64,000 bases of DNA, from positions 30,956 through 94,955 of the forward strand of contig JBGVIT010000028.1 in assembly GCA_045128915.1 (NCBI GenBank), given 5' to 3'. The DNA comes from RGIG9115 sp045128915. Its GTDB lineage: Bacteria; Bacillota; Clostridia; UBA1381. A model generated the notes under the pieces. That model had not been told where the DNA came from, did not search any database, and saw nothing but the letters and a program-made list of their open reading frames with translations. Made by a program: the position numbers and the translations under genes. Below, in pieces: positions 17,788 through 25,721 of the stretch (within the stretch, counting starts at the first letter, position 1; every line of letters begins with the position of its first letter).

Positions 17788-18633
17788 TTATTCACCTTTT
17801 TTCCTGAAAGCATTTGGCGTTATACCCTTAATATTTTTAAAGGTTTTTATAAAATAACTAAGGTCGTTAAATCCGCAGCTGTATGCAATATCGGTTACTG
17901 ATAAATCGGTCGATAGAAGTTTCCTTGATGCACGTTCTATTCTATATGTATTTAAATAGTTAACAGGACTTTTCTTGGTCATTTCCTTAAAAAAGTAGCA
18001 AAAATATTTAGGACTCATACCAGCTACATCTGCCATTTGCTCCAAAGTCACCTGATTATCATATGAACTTCTCATAAAAGAAAGAACTTTTTTCAGCTTC
18101 GGGTTTGCAACAGTATTTCGTTCATCAAGTCCTGATGCGGTTTGGTACAGACCTTCACTGATGATAGTCCCAAACACACCATAAAGCGCCCCTACAATTT
18201 CAAAATAACACCCATCGTTTTTCATGGTTTCAAACAGACTGTTGATTCTATTTACAATTATTCCATCCGATTGCTTAAAATGGTCATTTACAACCACAAC
18301 AAAGTCAAGAAGTTTGGAAATGAAGCTTTCGCAGACATTATCATTGACCGAAAGTATTTCTTTAGAAAAAACAATACATTCATAAACACAGTCATCCGGA
18401 ACTGCGCCATGAACTGTTTCAGAATTTACAAATACAATTTCTCCTTCTTTAGCTTCAATTTCTCTGTTGTTTAGAGTTATTATGATTGAACCGCTTATTA
18501 TCCTTATAATCTCAAATTCACTATGCCAATGATAAACCATTTCATATTTAGGATTATCCTTATCTATTACATATAATTCCATAGGCAATCCCGAAGTGCC
18601 TCTTTGCTTAAGTTCATTATAAATCAAAAACAT
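17788..18633 (-). CDS. AraC-family transcriptional regulator
   Basis: A 281-residue regulator with an N-terminal cupin sensor (about 20-110, with YHWHSEFEIIRI and the glycine turn) and two C-terminal helix-turn-helix repeats (LEQMADVAGMSPKYFCYFFK and SVTDIAYSCGFNDLSYFIK). It is divergent from fucI and separated by about 130 bases, so it is the likely controller, probably responding to a sugar. I use ATG 18633 rather than an upstream in-frame ATG at 18687 because the cupin begins soon after and AGGTTGGTG lies ahead of it. That choice is moderately secure. Confidence 0.87.
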   Translation of the reverse strand: MFLIYNELKQRGTSGLPMELYVIDKDNPKYEMVYHWHSEFEIIRIISGSIIITLNNREIEAKEGEIVFVNSETVHGAVPDDCVYECIVFSKEILSVNDNVCESFISKLLDFVVVVNDHFKQSDGIIVNRINSLFETMKNDGCYFEIVGALYGVFGTIISEGLYQTASGLDERNTVANPKLKKVLSFMRSSYDNQVTLEQMADVAGMSPKYFCYFFKEMTKKSPVNYLNTYRIERASRKLLSTDLSVTDIAYSCGFNDLSYFIKTFKNIKGITPNAFRKKGE

Positions 18634-18761
18634 CACCAACCTGAATATTATTATACTTTTATCTATTATAACACAAGTATTAGACAAATTGCAAGTATAT
18701 AATGATATTAAATAAGAAATTATTGCGTTTTCGCAAAATTTATATTATGGAGGTAAACACA

Positions 18762-20564
18762 ATGGCAGAAAACAGACTTATAGGCGATTATCCTGTAATT
18801 GGTATCCGTCCAACAATCGACGGAAGACGCGGACCTCTTAAAGTAAGAGAGTCTCTGGAAGAGCAGACAATGGGTATGGCTAAATCAGCAGCCAAGCTCA
18901 TCACTTCCAACCTTAAATATTCAAACGGTGAACCCGTTAAGGTAGTTATCGCGGACACTACAATCGGACGTGTACCCGAAGCTGCAGCATGCGCTGAGAA
19001 ATTCAAGAAAGAAGGCGTAAGCATTACATTGACCGTTACTCCCTGCTGGTGCTACGGTTCTGAAACAATGGATATGGATCCAATGACAATCAAAGGTGTT
19101 TGGGGCTTTAACGGAACAGAACGTCCCGGCGCTGTATATCTTGCAGCAGTACTTGCAAGCCACGCTCAAAAAGGGCTTCCCGCATTCGGCATCTACGGAC
19201 ATGATGTTCAGGATGCAACTGATACTTCAATCCCCGCAGATGTTGAAGAAAAAATTCTTAGATTTGCAAGAGCAGCAGTAGCAGCAGCTACAATGAGAGG
19301 TAAGTCATACCTCCAGATTGGTTCTGTATGTATGGGTATCGGCGGCTCAATTATTGATACAGCATTTATCGAAGAATACCTCGGCATGAGAGTTGAGTCA
19401 GTTGACGAAGTAGAAGTAATCAGAAGAATGACTGAAGGCATCTATGATGAAGCCGAATTCAAAAAAGCGCTTGCCTGGGCAAAAGACAAGTGCAAGATGG
19501 GATTTGACAAAAACCCCGTAGAACTTCAGATATCTGACAAAGAAAAAGAGCAGCAGTTTGAATTCGTTGTTAAGATGATGTGCATCATCAAAGACCTTAT
19601 GAACGGAAACAAGAACCTTCCTGAAGGTTGCGAAGAAGAAAGAGTTGGTCACAACGCGATTGCAGCAGGTTTCCAAGGTCAGAGACAGTGGACTGACTTC
19701 TACCCCAACTGCGACTTCCCAGAGGCTATGCTCAATACTTCATTCGACTGGAACGGTGCAAGAGAGCCTTACATACTTGCTACTGAGAACGACGTACTCA
19801 ACAGTATCGGTATGTTGTTCGGCAAACTCTTAACAAACAGAGCTCAGATGTTCGCTGACGTAAGAACATATTGGAGCGGCGATGCTGTTAAGAAAGCAAC
19901 CGGATACGAAATCACCGGCAAAGCCAAAGAAGCAGACGGATTCATCCACCTTATCAACTCAGGCGCTTGCTGTCTTGATGCCTGCGGTGAGGTTAAGGAC
20001 GAAAACGGAAATGGCGTTATGAAGCCCTGGTACGAAATGACTAAAGAAGACCAGGATAAAGTTATGGAAGCAACAACATGGAACATGGCTGACCTTGGAT
20101 ATTTCAGAGGCGGCGGCTTCTCATCAAGATTCCTCACAAGAGCAGAAATGCCTGCTACAATGATAAGACTTAATCTTGTTAAAGGACTCGGCCCCGTACT
20201 TCAGATTGCTGAAGGCTGGACTCTCGGACTTCCTGACGAAGTTTCAGACATTCTCTGGAAGCGCACAGACTACACATGGCCTTGTACTTGGTTTGCTCCA
20301 AGAACAACAGGTAAGGGCGCATTCAAAACTGCATATGATGTAATGAATAATTGGGGTGCAAATCACGGCGCTATCAGTTATGGTCACATCGGTGCAGACC
20401 TTATCACATTATGTTCAATGCTCAGAATTCCCGTATGCATGCATAACGTACCTGAAGAAAAGATATTCAGACCTGCAAGCTGGAACGCTTTCGGTATGGA
20501 TAAAGAAGGTCAGGATTACAGAGCTTGCGAAGCTTACGGACCTATGTATAAGAACATCAGATAA
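18762..20564 (+). CDS. fucI: L-fucose isomerase
   Basis: Isomerises L-fucose to L-fuculose in the cytoplasm, first step of fucose use (L-arabinose and D-arabinose can also fit). 600 residues with the FucI signatures FNGTERPGAVYL, AFGIYGHDVQD, QIGSVCMGIGGS and a metal-binding C-terminal region. I use ATG 18762, with GGAGG 8 bases upstream, instead of a longer upstream frame from 18702. No fuculokinase, aldolase or transporter is adjacent. Its codons are strongly biased (AAC, GAC, TTC, CTC), unlike most neighbours. Confidence 0.95.
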   Translation: MAENRLIGDYPVIGIRPTIDGRRGPLKVRESLEEQTMGMAKSAAKLITSNLKYSNGEPVKVVIADTTIGRVPEAAACAEKFKKEGVSITLTVTPCWCYGSETMDMDPMTIKGVWGFNGTERPGAVYLAAVLASHAQKGLPAFGIYGHDVQDATDTSIPADVEEKILRFARAAVAAATMRGKSYLQIGSVCMGIGGSIIDTAFIEEYLGMRVESVDEVEVIRRMTEGIYDEAEFKKALAWAKDKCKMGFDKNPVELQISDKEKEQQFEFVVKMMCIIKDLMNGNKNLPEGCEEERVGHNAIAAGFQGQRQWTDFYPNCDFPEAMLNTSFDWNGAREPYILATENDVLNSIGMLFGKLLTNRAQMFADVRTYWSGDAVKKATGYEITGKAKEADGFIHLINSGACCLDACGEVKDENGNGVMKPWYEMTKEDQDKVMEATTWNMADLGYFRGGGFSSRFLTRAEMPATMIRLNLVKGLGPVLQIAEGWTLGLPDEVSDILWKRTDYTWPCTWFAPRTTGKGAFKTAYDVMNNWGANHGAISYGHIGADLITLCSMLRIPVCMHNVPEEKIFRPASWNAFGMDKEGQDYRACEAYGPMYKNIR

Positions 20565-20568
20565 TATT

Positions 20569-20596
20569 AAAACGGCTGTTGCAACAGCCGTTTTTT
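20569..20596. terminator. Bidirectional terminator between fucI and polysaccharide deacetylase
   Basis: AAAACGGCTGTT (20569-20580) and AACAGCCGTTTT (20583-20594) pair over 12 bases around a 2-base loop, with T-rich flanks on both strands. It serves both convergent genes. Confidence 0.85.
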
Positions 20597-20597
20597 A

Positions 20598-21449
20598 TTA
20601 TAAATCTGTAAGACTTTTAAACTCAAACCCCTGCTCTTTCGCATAATCAATAATATCTCCAAGAGCCTGCGCATTATCCGACGAAACTGCATGAAGCAGC
20701 AATATTGCACCGTTATGAAGATACGGAATAACTTGATTAAAAGCATATTGTCCGCCTTTTTGAGGTTTAACATCCCAATCCTTGTACGCAAAGCTCCACA
20801 GAACTGTTCTATAACCAATATCCGCTACATAAGTCAGCATTTTTTCGCTATATTCCCCCTCAGGCGGCCTTGCAAATGTCATATTTGTACCGTAGCGAGC
20901 GCAAAATTGTTCATCAAGATTTTTTAGTTCGTCTCTGACTGTAGCCAAATCAATTTTTGCAAGATTCGGATGATTAACAGTATGATTCCCCACAACATGC
21001 CCCTCATTTACCATTCTGTCAACCAAGTCGGTTTCCGTTTTAAGATACGGACCGGTTATAAAAAAAGCGGCAGGGACATTCTTTTCTTTCAAAACATCCA
21101 GAATAACCGAGGTATATCCGTTTTCATATCCCTCATCAAACGTGAGATACAGCACCTTTTCATCCTGATTTCCAATATAGTAGGTATTGGTTTTTTTGAA
21201 CATATTAACCGTCTTTTCATCAATTTCGGGCGCTGCGGCTTTTTCTTTTTTGAATCCCCAACCTATGTTTTTTGAGTTCAGTCCGGAATATGCAGAAAAA
21301 TCAGTAACAGCCTCATAATCAACAGCTTCAGGTTGCGGCTTTATATCATCTACTTTCTCTGTGCTATACGGCGCATATACAGTATATGCACATCCGAATG
21401 CAAGTATCGAACCCGCAACTGCTAAAGAAAAGAATATATTTTTACCCAT
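20598..21449 (-). CDS. Polysaccharide deacetylase, PdaA-like (delta-lactam/peptidoglycan)
   Basis: A 283-residue exported or membrane-anchored NodB-domain deacetylase, resembling PdaA, which makes the delta-lactam of spore cortex. LYLTFDEGYENGY is the family signature, with a metal-binding aspartate; GNHTVNHPNLAKI carries the histidines; LLLHAVSSD closes the domain. ATG 21449 follows AAGGAGAG and begins a hydrophobic signal/anchor. The upstream in-frame ATG at 21491 lacks a ribosome site. It is divergent from a second deacetylase. Confidence 0.88.
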   Translation of the reverse strand: MGKNIFFSLAVAGSILAFGCAYTVYAPYSTEKVDDIKPQPEAVDYEAVTDFSAYSGLNSKNIGWGFKKEKAAAPEIDEKTVNMFKKTNTYYIGNQDEKVLYLTFDEGYENGYTSVILDVLKEKNVPAAFFITGPYLKTETDLVDRMVNEGHVVGNHTVNHPNLAKIDLATVRDELKNLDEQFCARYGTNMTFARPPEGEYSEKMLTYVADIGYRTVLWSFAYKDWDVKPQKGGQYAFNQVIPYLHNGAILLLHAVSSDNAQALGDIIDYAKEQGFEFKSLTDL

Positions 21450-21536
21450 ATTATCACTCTCCTTTATAATAATCATATCATGAAAATGCAAAATATATAA
21501 CCCATTAAATACAAGTAAATTTTTTCATGTAATATG

Positions 21537-21565
21537 TTGCATTTTTTCGTTTTATATTGTATAAT
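21537..21565 (+). promoter_or_regulatory. Sigma-A promoter of the plus-strand deacetylase
   Basis: TTGCAT (21537-21542) and TATAAT (21560-21565) with a 17-base spacer, 27 bases before the gene. Confidence 0.6.
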
Positions 21566-21591
21566 ATATTTAAACAAAGGAGGATGGAAAA

Positions 21592-22500
21592 TTGGATAAC
21601 GAACGTCTGAAAAAAATCCGAGAGCGAAAAAAATTACGTCAGCGAAAACAAATCATAAAAATCGGAGCTATTGTTGCCGGTTTTACTTTTTGTGCGTACA
21701 TGATTATTTCAGGTGTTAATTCTGTAGTTACATCAGTAAAACAGGCAATCCCCACGCCATCGCCTACTCCCGTAGCAATCATTTCGGCAGAGAACATCCC
21801 ATATGACAACCCAAATCTTAAACCTGCCAAACTTCCAACACCCAAAGAAAACAATAACATTACAGAGTTTATAGAAAGCACAAATTCAGAAAACAAAGTA
21901 TGTTACCTGACCTTTGATGACGGACCTAATAAAAGCGTAACACCATTGATACTCGACATACTCAGGAGATATAATATCAAAGCAACTTTCTTTCAGGTAG
22001 GAACACTTATTGAAGAAAATATCGATATTTCAAAAAGAGTATATGAAGAAGGACATCTTATAGGCAATCATTCATATGACCACACATACAATAAACTGTA
22101 TGCTAATCATCAAAGCTTTATGGAAGAATTCAATAAGTGTGCAGAGCTGATAAAAGAGGTAACCGGTGATGATTACTTTCCGGTAATGAGATTACCGGGC
22201 GGCAGTTACAGAACCGGCACGTATGGTGACATAAAGCAAGAATTAAAGGTATTACTTGCTGAAAATGATATTTATCATTGCGATTGGAACGCACTTTCAG
22301 GAGATGCTGAAGGTTCACCTAAAACAAAAGAGCAGCTTCTTGAACGCATTAAATCATCTTCCAAGGGCAAAAACAAAATCGTAGTGCTTATGCACGATGC
22401 TTCAAGCAAAAAACAGACAGCTGAAGCGCTGCCTGCAATAATTGAGTATTTAATATCCGAAAATTATCATTTCTCAAGACTCGATGAACCTATGTATTAA
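21592..22500 (+). CDS. Polysaccharide deacetylase, membrane-anchored (NodB domain)
   Basis: A 302-residue peptidoglycan or polysaccharide N-deacetylase. A basic N terminus, a transmembrane segment (about 24-44) and a Pro/Thr-rich linker lead to the NodB domain. VCYLTFDDGPN gives the DD metal/catalytic pair, GNHSYDHTYN the HxxxH pair, and LPGGSYR and LMHDASSK the remaining motifs. The start is TTG 21592, with AGGAGG 7 bases upstream. The gene ends 4 bases inside the convergent membrane gene. The substrate glycan is not certain. Confidence 0.9.
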   Translation: MDNERLKKIRERKKLRQRKQIIKIGAIVAGFTFCAYMIISGVNSVVTSVKQAIPTPSPTPVAIISAENIPYDNPNLKPAKLPTPKENNNITEFIESTNSENKVCYLTFDDGPNKSVTPLILDILRRYNIKATFFQVGTLIEENIDISKRVYEEGHLIGNHSYDHTYNKLYANHQSFMEEFNKCAELIKEVTGDDYFPVMRLPGGSYRTGTYGDIKQELKVLLAENDIYHCDWNALSGDAEGSPKTKEQLLERIKSSSKGKNKIVVLMHDASSKKQTAEALPAIIEYLISENYHFSRLDEPMY

Positions 22501-22955
22501 TTAAAACAAATGTTGCAAGGTATTTTATTGGAATCAACTGCTTCCTTTAAGGTTACTGACATAGTTTCTCTGTTTGATATGGTATTACAATCAGGTTTGT
22601 GATATTTGTTTCCATAACGTGTAATACTAACCATTTCTGAATCAAAAATTTCCGTTGCGACAACAGTTTCGACTGTTGTCGCAATTTTTGTTTCATCCGG
22701 AACTTCAGCATCAAAAAAGCACAAACACAAAGACACCAAAGCTGCCAGCACGAAAGCAGGTATTGAATATAGATTTGAGTATTTTCTCTTTCTTAACGCA
22801 TCAATTACCGAAAACAGAAGCGCAGGCATAGACCACGTTATAATCAAAACAGATATACCTTTTAAAACACCATACGAAAAACCTGCGAAGCACAAGCTGT
22901 AATATATTATAGCCAAAATGCTCTTCCAAGGAGTACTTGTTCTGAAACCAATCAT
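22497..22955 (-). CDS. Membrane protein with C-terminal Cys/His motif, function unknown
   Basis: A small membrane protein (152 residues) with about three hydrophobic helices and a soluble C terminus. That tail carries YGNKYHKPDCNTI and IPCNICFN, a H-x3-C...C-x2-C arrangement like the Ada/YHxxxC zinc-binding motif found at the ends of many clostridial proteins. It follows hydF closely: hydF ends at 22967, and an in-frame TTG at 22970 overlaps it. Start ATG 22955 is a tentative choice. I do not recognise a precise family or function; coupling to hydrogenase maturation is inferred from position only. Confidence 0.55.
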   Translation of the reverse strand: MIGFRTSTPWKSILAIIYYSLCFAGFSYGVLKGISVLIITWSMPALLFSVIDALRKRKYSNLYSIPAFVLAALVSLCLCFFDAEVPDETKIATTVETVVATEIFDSEMVSITRYGNKYHKPDCNTISNRETMSVTLKEAVDSNKIPCNICFN

Positions 22956-22966
22956 AACATCACCAA

Positions 22967-24142
22967 TCAAATATCGTAAAATTTAACTGCTCTTTCAAGT
23001 ATTCCACTTAAATATGCAAGAGCAATACCATAATTTGTCATAGGAATACCATTTTCTTTTGCAACCTCAGTTCTGTGCCTGATTTCTTTTTCAGTAAGCA
23101 TACAGCCACCACACTGAAGGATGATTTTGTACTGTGATAAATTCTCCGGAAAATCTCTGCCGCTGCAAAATTCAAATTTTATATCTCTACCTGTAAATTT
23201 TCGTATCAGGTTAGGAATTTTGACAGTTCCTATATCATCACATTGTCTGTGGTGAGTACATCCCTCTGCAATCAGCACCTTATCGCCATCTTTAAGCCTT
23301 GAAATCGTTTCCACATCTGAAACAGCTTTTGAAAGCTCACCTTTATAATTCAAAAAAAGTATAGAAAAAGATGTGAGAAAAACATCATCAGGGACTATTT
23401 CAGAAACCGCCGAAAAAGCCTGACTGTCAGTAATTACAACTCTTGGCTTTGTATTCAAGGCTTGCAATGTTTTATTAAGCTGCGGTGGCTGAACACAAAC
23501 ACAAACACATCCGGAATCAAGAACCTCCCTTAAAACAAGCTGCTGCGGCAGAATAATTCTGCCCTTAGGCGCACCGCTGTCAATAGGCATAACAAGAACT
23601 ACAACATCGTCCTTTGAAAGCATATGTCTTATTATATACTTTTCAGCTTTGCCGGAAAGTGATGCAATTTTTAATTTCAACTCATTTATATTAATATTCT
23701 TCTCCGCACTAACACATATTTCATTGTCGCTGTGACATTCCACCTTGGCAATATCAGCCTTATTATAACAAATTATATAAGATACGTTCTTATTATTAAG
23801 AAATTCAATCAACTTATGGTCTTCATCGCTGATGCCTTTCACTGCGTCTATCACAACAACTGCCACATCACAGCGCTCTATGGTCTTATAAGCTTTTTCA
23901 ACACGCATCATGCCAAGCTCACCAACATCATCTATGCCCGGAGTATCAATTATTACAACGGGGCCCATCGGCAAAAGCTCCATAGTTTTAGAAACGGGAT
24001 CAGTTGTTGTGCCTAATACATCAGAAACAATAGAAACACTTTGTCCGGTAACTGCATTAATAAGACTTGATTTACCTGCATTTCGTTTCCCGTAAAAAAC
24101 TATATGAACTCTTTCAGAAGCAGGAACTCCTCCCAACTCCAT
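22967..24142 (-). CDS. hydF: [FeFe] hydrogenase H-cluster maturation GTPase HydF
   Basis: Scaffold GTPase that receives the 2Fe subcluster and inserts it into apo-hydrogenase. GKRNAGKSSLINA is the G1 motif and DTPGIDD the G3 motif. The C-terminal cluster ligands are CTHHRQC and, about 45 residues later, CGGC. I place the start at ATG 24142 (391 residues), where GAGGTGAG lies upstream and which is 14 bases after the hydG stop. An upstream in-frame ATG at 24187 would overlap hydG. HydE is not in the window. Confidence 0.95.
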   Translation of the reverse strand: MELGGVPASERVHIVFYGKRNAGKSSLINAVTGQSVSIVSDVLGTTTDPVSKTMELLPMGPVVIIDTPGIDDVGELGMMRVEKAYKTIERCDVAVVVIDAVKGISDEDHKLIEFLNNKNVSYIICYNKADIAKVECHSDNEICVSAEKNININELKLKIASLSGKAEKYIIRHMLSKDDVVVLVMPIDSGAPKGRIILPQQLVLREVLDSGCVCVCVQPPQLNKTLQALNTKPRVVITDSQAFSAVSEIVPDDVFLTSFSILFLNYKGELSKAVSDVETISRLKDGDKVLIAEGCTHHRQCDDIGTVKIPNLIRKFTGRDIKFEFCSGRDFPENLSQYKIILQCGGCMLTEKEIRHRTEVAKENGIPMTNYGIALAYLSGILERAVKFYDI

Positions 24143-24155
24143 ATTTCTCACCTCA

Positions 24156-25571
24156 TCAAAATCTGAAATCACGCATGCCCGATTCAATATTAATCAGGTT
24201 AACTCCGCAAATATCTCTTGCTTTGGGGTTAATTACATTTTTAAGTTCTTTTTCAATTAACTTCTCGCCAATTTCTTTAGTTTCAGGAGAAGCATAGTCC
24301 ATCAAAAATTCTTTTAAAGTCATTAGTGCATTGGGATGGCAACAGTTCTGAATTTGCTTACTCTTGCACAGCTCCATAAAACGATCGCCCGTTCTGCCCT
24401 CTCTGTAACAAGCTGTACAAAATGACGGTATGAATCCCATTTCCATTAACCAACGTACAACCTCATCAAGTGTTCTTTGGTCAGAAACGTCAAATTGCTC
24501 TGTATCATGCGGTCTCACGTCCTCTGTATAACCGCCAACAGAAGTTCTTGAAGCGCCGCTTATCTGTGAAACACCAAGCTTCAAAACTCTTTCTCTTACC
24601 TGCTGACTCTCACGTGTTGATATAATCATTCCCGTATATGGCACGCTGATTCTTATAAGCGCACAAATCTTTTCGAATATATCATCACTAATGCCATTAT
24701 CAAAAGTTGAGGGATCAATATCATCCGCTCTTTTAATTCTCGGAACACTTATTGTATGAGGTCCAACTCCATGAACAGCCTCCAAATGCTCTGCGTGCAT
24801 CAACAAGCCTGCAAACTCATATTTGTATAGCTCAAGCCCGAACAATACTCCAAGTCCAACATCATCAATTCCGCCTTCCATAGCACGGTCCATAGCTTCT
24901 GTATGATACGCATAATCATGCTTAGGGCCTGTGGGATGAAGTCGTTCATAACTTTCTTTATGGTATGTTTCCTGAAAAAGAATATATGTTCCGATACCTG
25001 CTTCTTTAAGCTTTCTGTAATTTTCAACCGTTGTAGCTGCAATATTTACATTAACACGTCTTATAGCACCGTTTTTGTGCTTTATTGAGTATATAGTTTT
25101 GATACATTCAAGAATATATTCAATAGGATTATTTACCGGATCTTCCCCTGCTTCAATAGCGAGACGCTTGTGCCCCATATCCTGAAGCGCAATTACTTCT
25201 TTTTCCACTTCTTCCTGAGTAAGCTTTTTGCGGGCAATGTTCTTATTCTTTAAATGATAAGGACAATATACACATCCATTGACACAATAATTTGAAAGAT
25301 ACAATGGTGCAAATATAACTATTCTGTTGCCATAGAAATCGTTTTTAATTTCCTCTGCAAGCTTATAAATTTCTTCAATGCGCTGCTTATCTTCGCACGC
25401 AAGCAACACAGATGCTTCTCTGTGAGTGAGGCCTTTTCTCTGTTTTGCTTTTTCAATTATTGAGTCAACCAAATCAAGATTGTCTTTATTATCTTCGGCA
25501 TATTTAAGAGTTTCAGTAATCTCGTCATGAGAAATAAATTCTTCTGCCTTTAGAGATTTTGGATTATACAT
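24156..25571 (-). CDS. hydG: [FeFe] hydrogenase maturase HydG (radical SAM tyrosine lyase)
   Basis: Radical SAM enzyme that splits tyrosine into p-cresol and dehydroglycine and yields CO and cyanide for the H-cluster. The 471-residue protein has the radical SAM motif CVNGCVYC (Cx3Cx2C) near residue 96-103. The C-terminal auxiliary cluster segment CTACYREGRTGDRF is followed by CCHPNALMT. Start ATG 25571 follows AAAGGAAG. Expression is probably set by the leader described at 25550-25721. Directly upstream of hydF. Confidence 0.96.
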   Translation of the reverse strand: MYNPKSLKAEEFISHDEITETLKYAEDNKDNLDLVDSIIEKAKQRKGLTHREASVLLACEDKQRIEEIYKLAEEIKNDFYGNRIVIFAPLYLSNYCVNGCVYCPYHLKNKNIARKKLTQEEVEKEVIALQDMGHKRLAIEAGEDPVNNPIEYILECIKTIYSIKHKNGAIRRVNVNIAATTVENYRKLKEAGIGTYILFQETYHKESYERLHPTGPKHDYAYHTEAMDRAMEGGIDDVGLGVLFGLELYKYEFAGLLMHAEHLEAVHGVGPHTISVPRIKRADDIDPSTFDNGISDDIFEKICALIRISVPYTGMIISTRESQQVRERVLKLGVSQISGASRTSVGGYTEDVRPHDTEQFDVSDQRTLDEVVRWLMEMGFIPSFCTACYREGRTGDRFMELCKSKQIQNCCHPNALMTLKEFLMDYASPETKEIGEKLIEKELKNVINPKARDICGVNLINIESGMRDFRF

Positions 25572-25721
25572 AATACCACTTCCTTTATAAAATAAAAACG
25601 TCTGTAAAAATACAGACGCAAAAATACAACAACCAATGCGTCTTTCATCTCAGTATTCTTTGATGTCAGAAACACAAATATCTTTCACAAATATAATAAC
25701 ATAGCGGCAAAAAATTGTCAA
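25550..25721 (-). promoter_or_regulatory. hydG leader with promoter, alternative hairpins and Tyr/Phe-rich leader frame
   Basis: Minus-strand promoter TTGACA (25721-25716) and TATTAT (25698-25693), spacer 17. The leader has a terminator-like hairpin (CGTCTGTA/TACAGACG, 25599-25618, followed by TTTTTATTTT). It also has an earlier AGACGCA (25643-25637) that can pair with TGCGTCT (25620-25614), overlapping the first arm of the terminator hairpin. The two folds exclude each other, an attenuator design. A frame starting at ATG 25648 reads MKDALVV, then RLYFYRRFYF, and ends at 25550 inside hydG. Whether it is translated is not known. Confidence 0.5.

Noticed and set aside
18723..18736. TTGCGTTTTCGCAA as a regulator operator of fucI
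   Set aside because: Only 5-base arms, with no second site. Too short to claim as an operator, though it is noted in the fucI finding.
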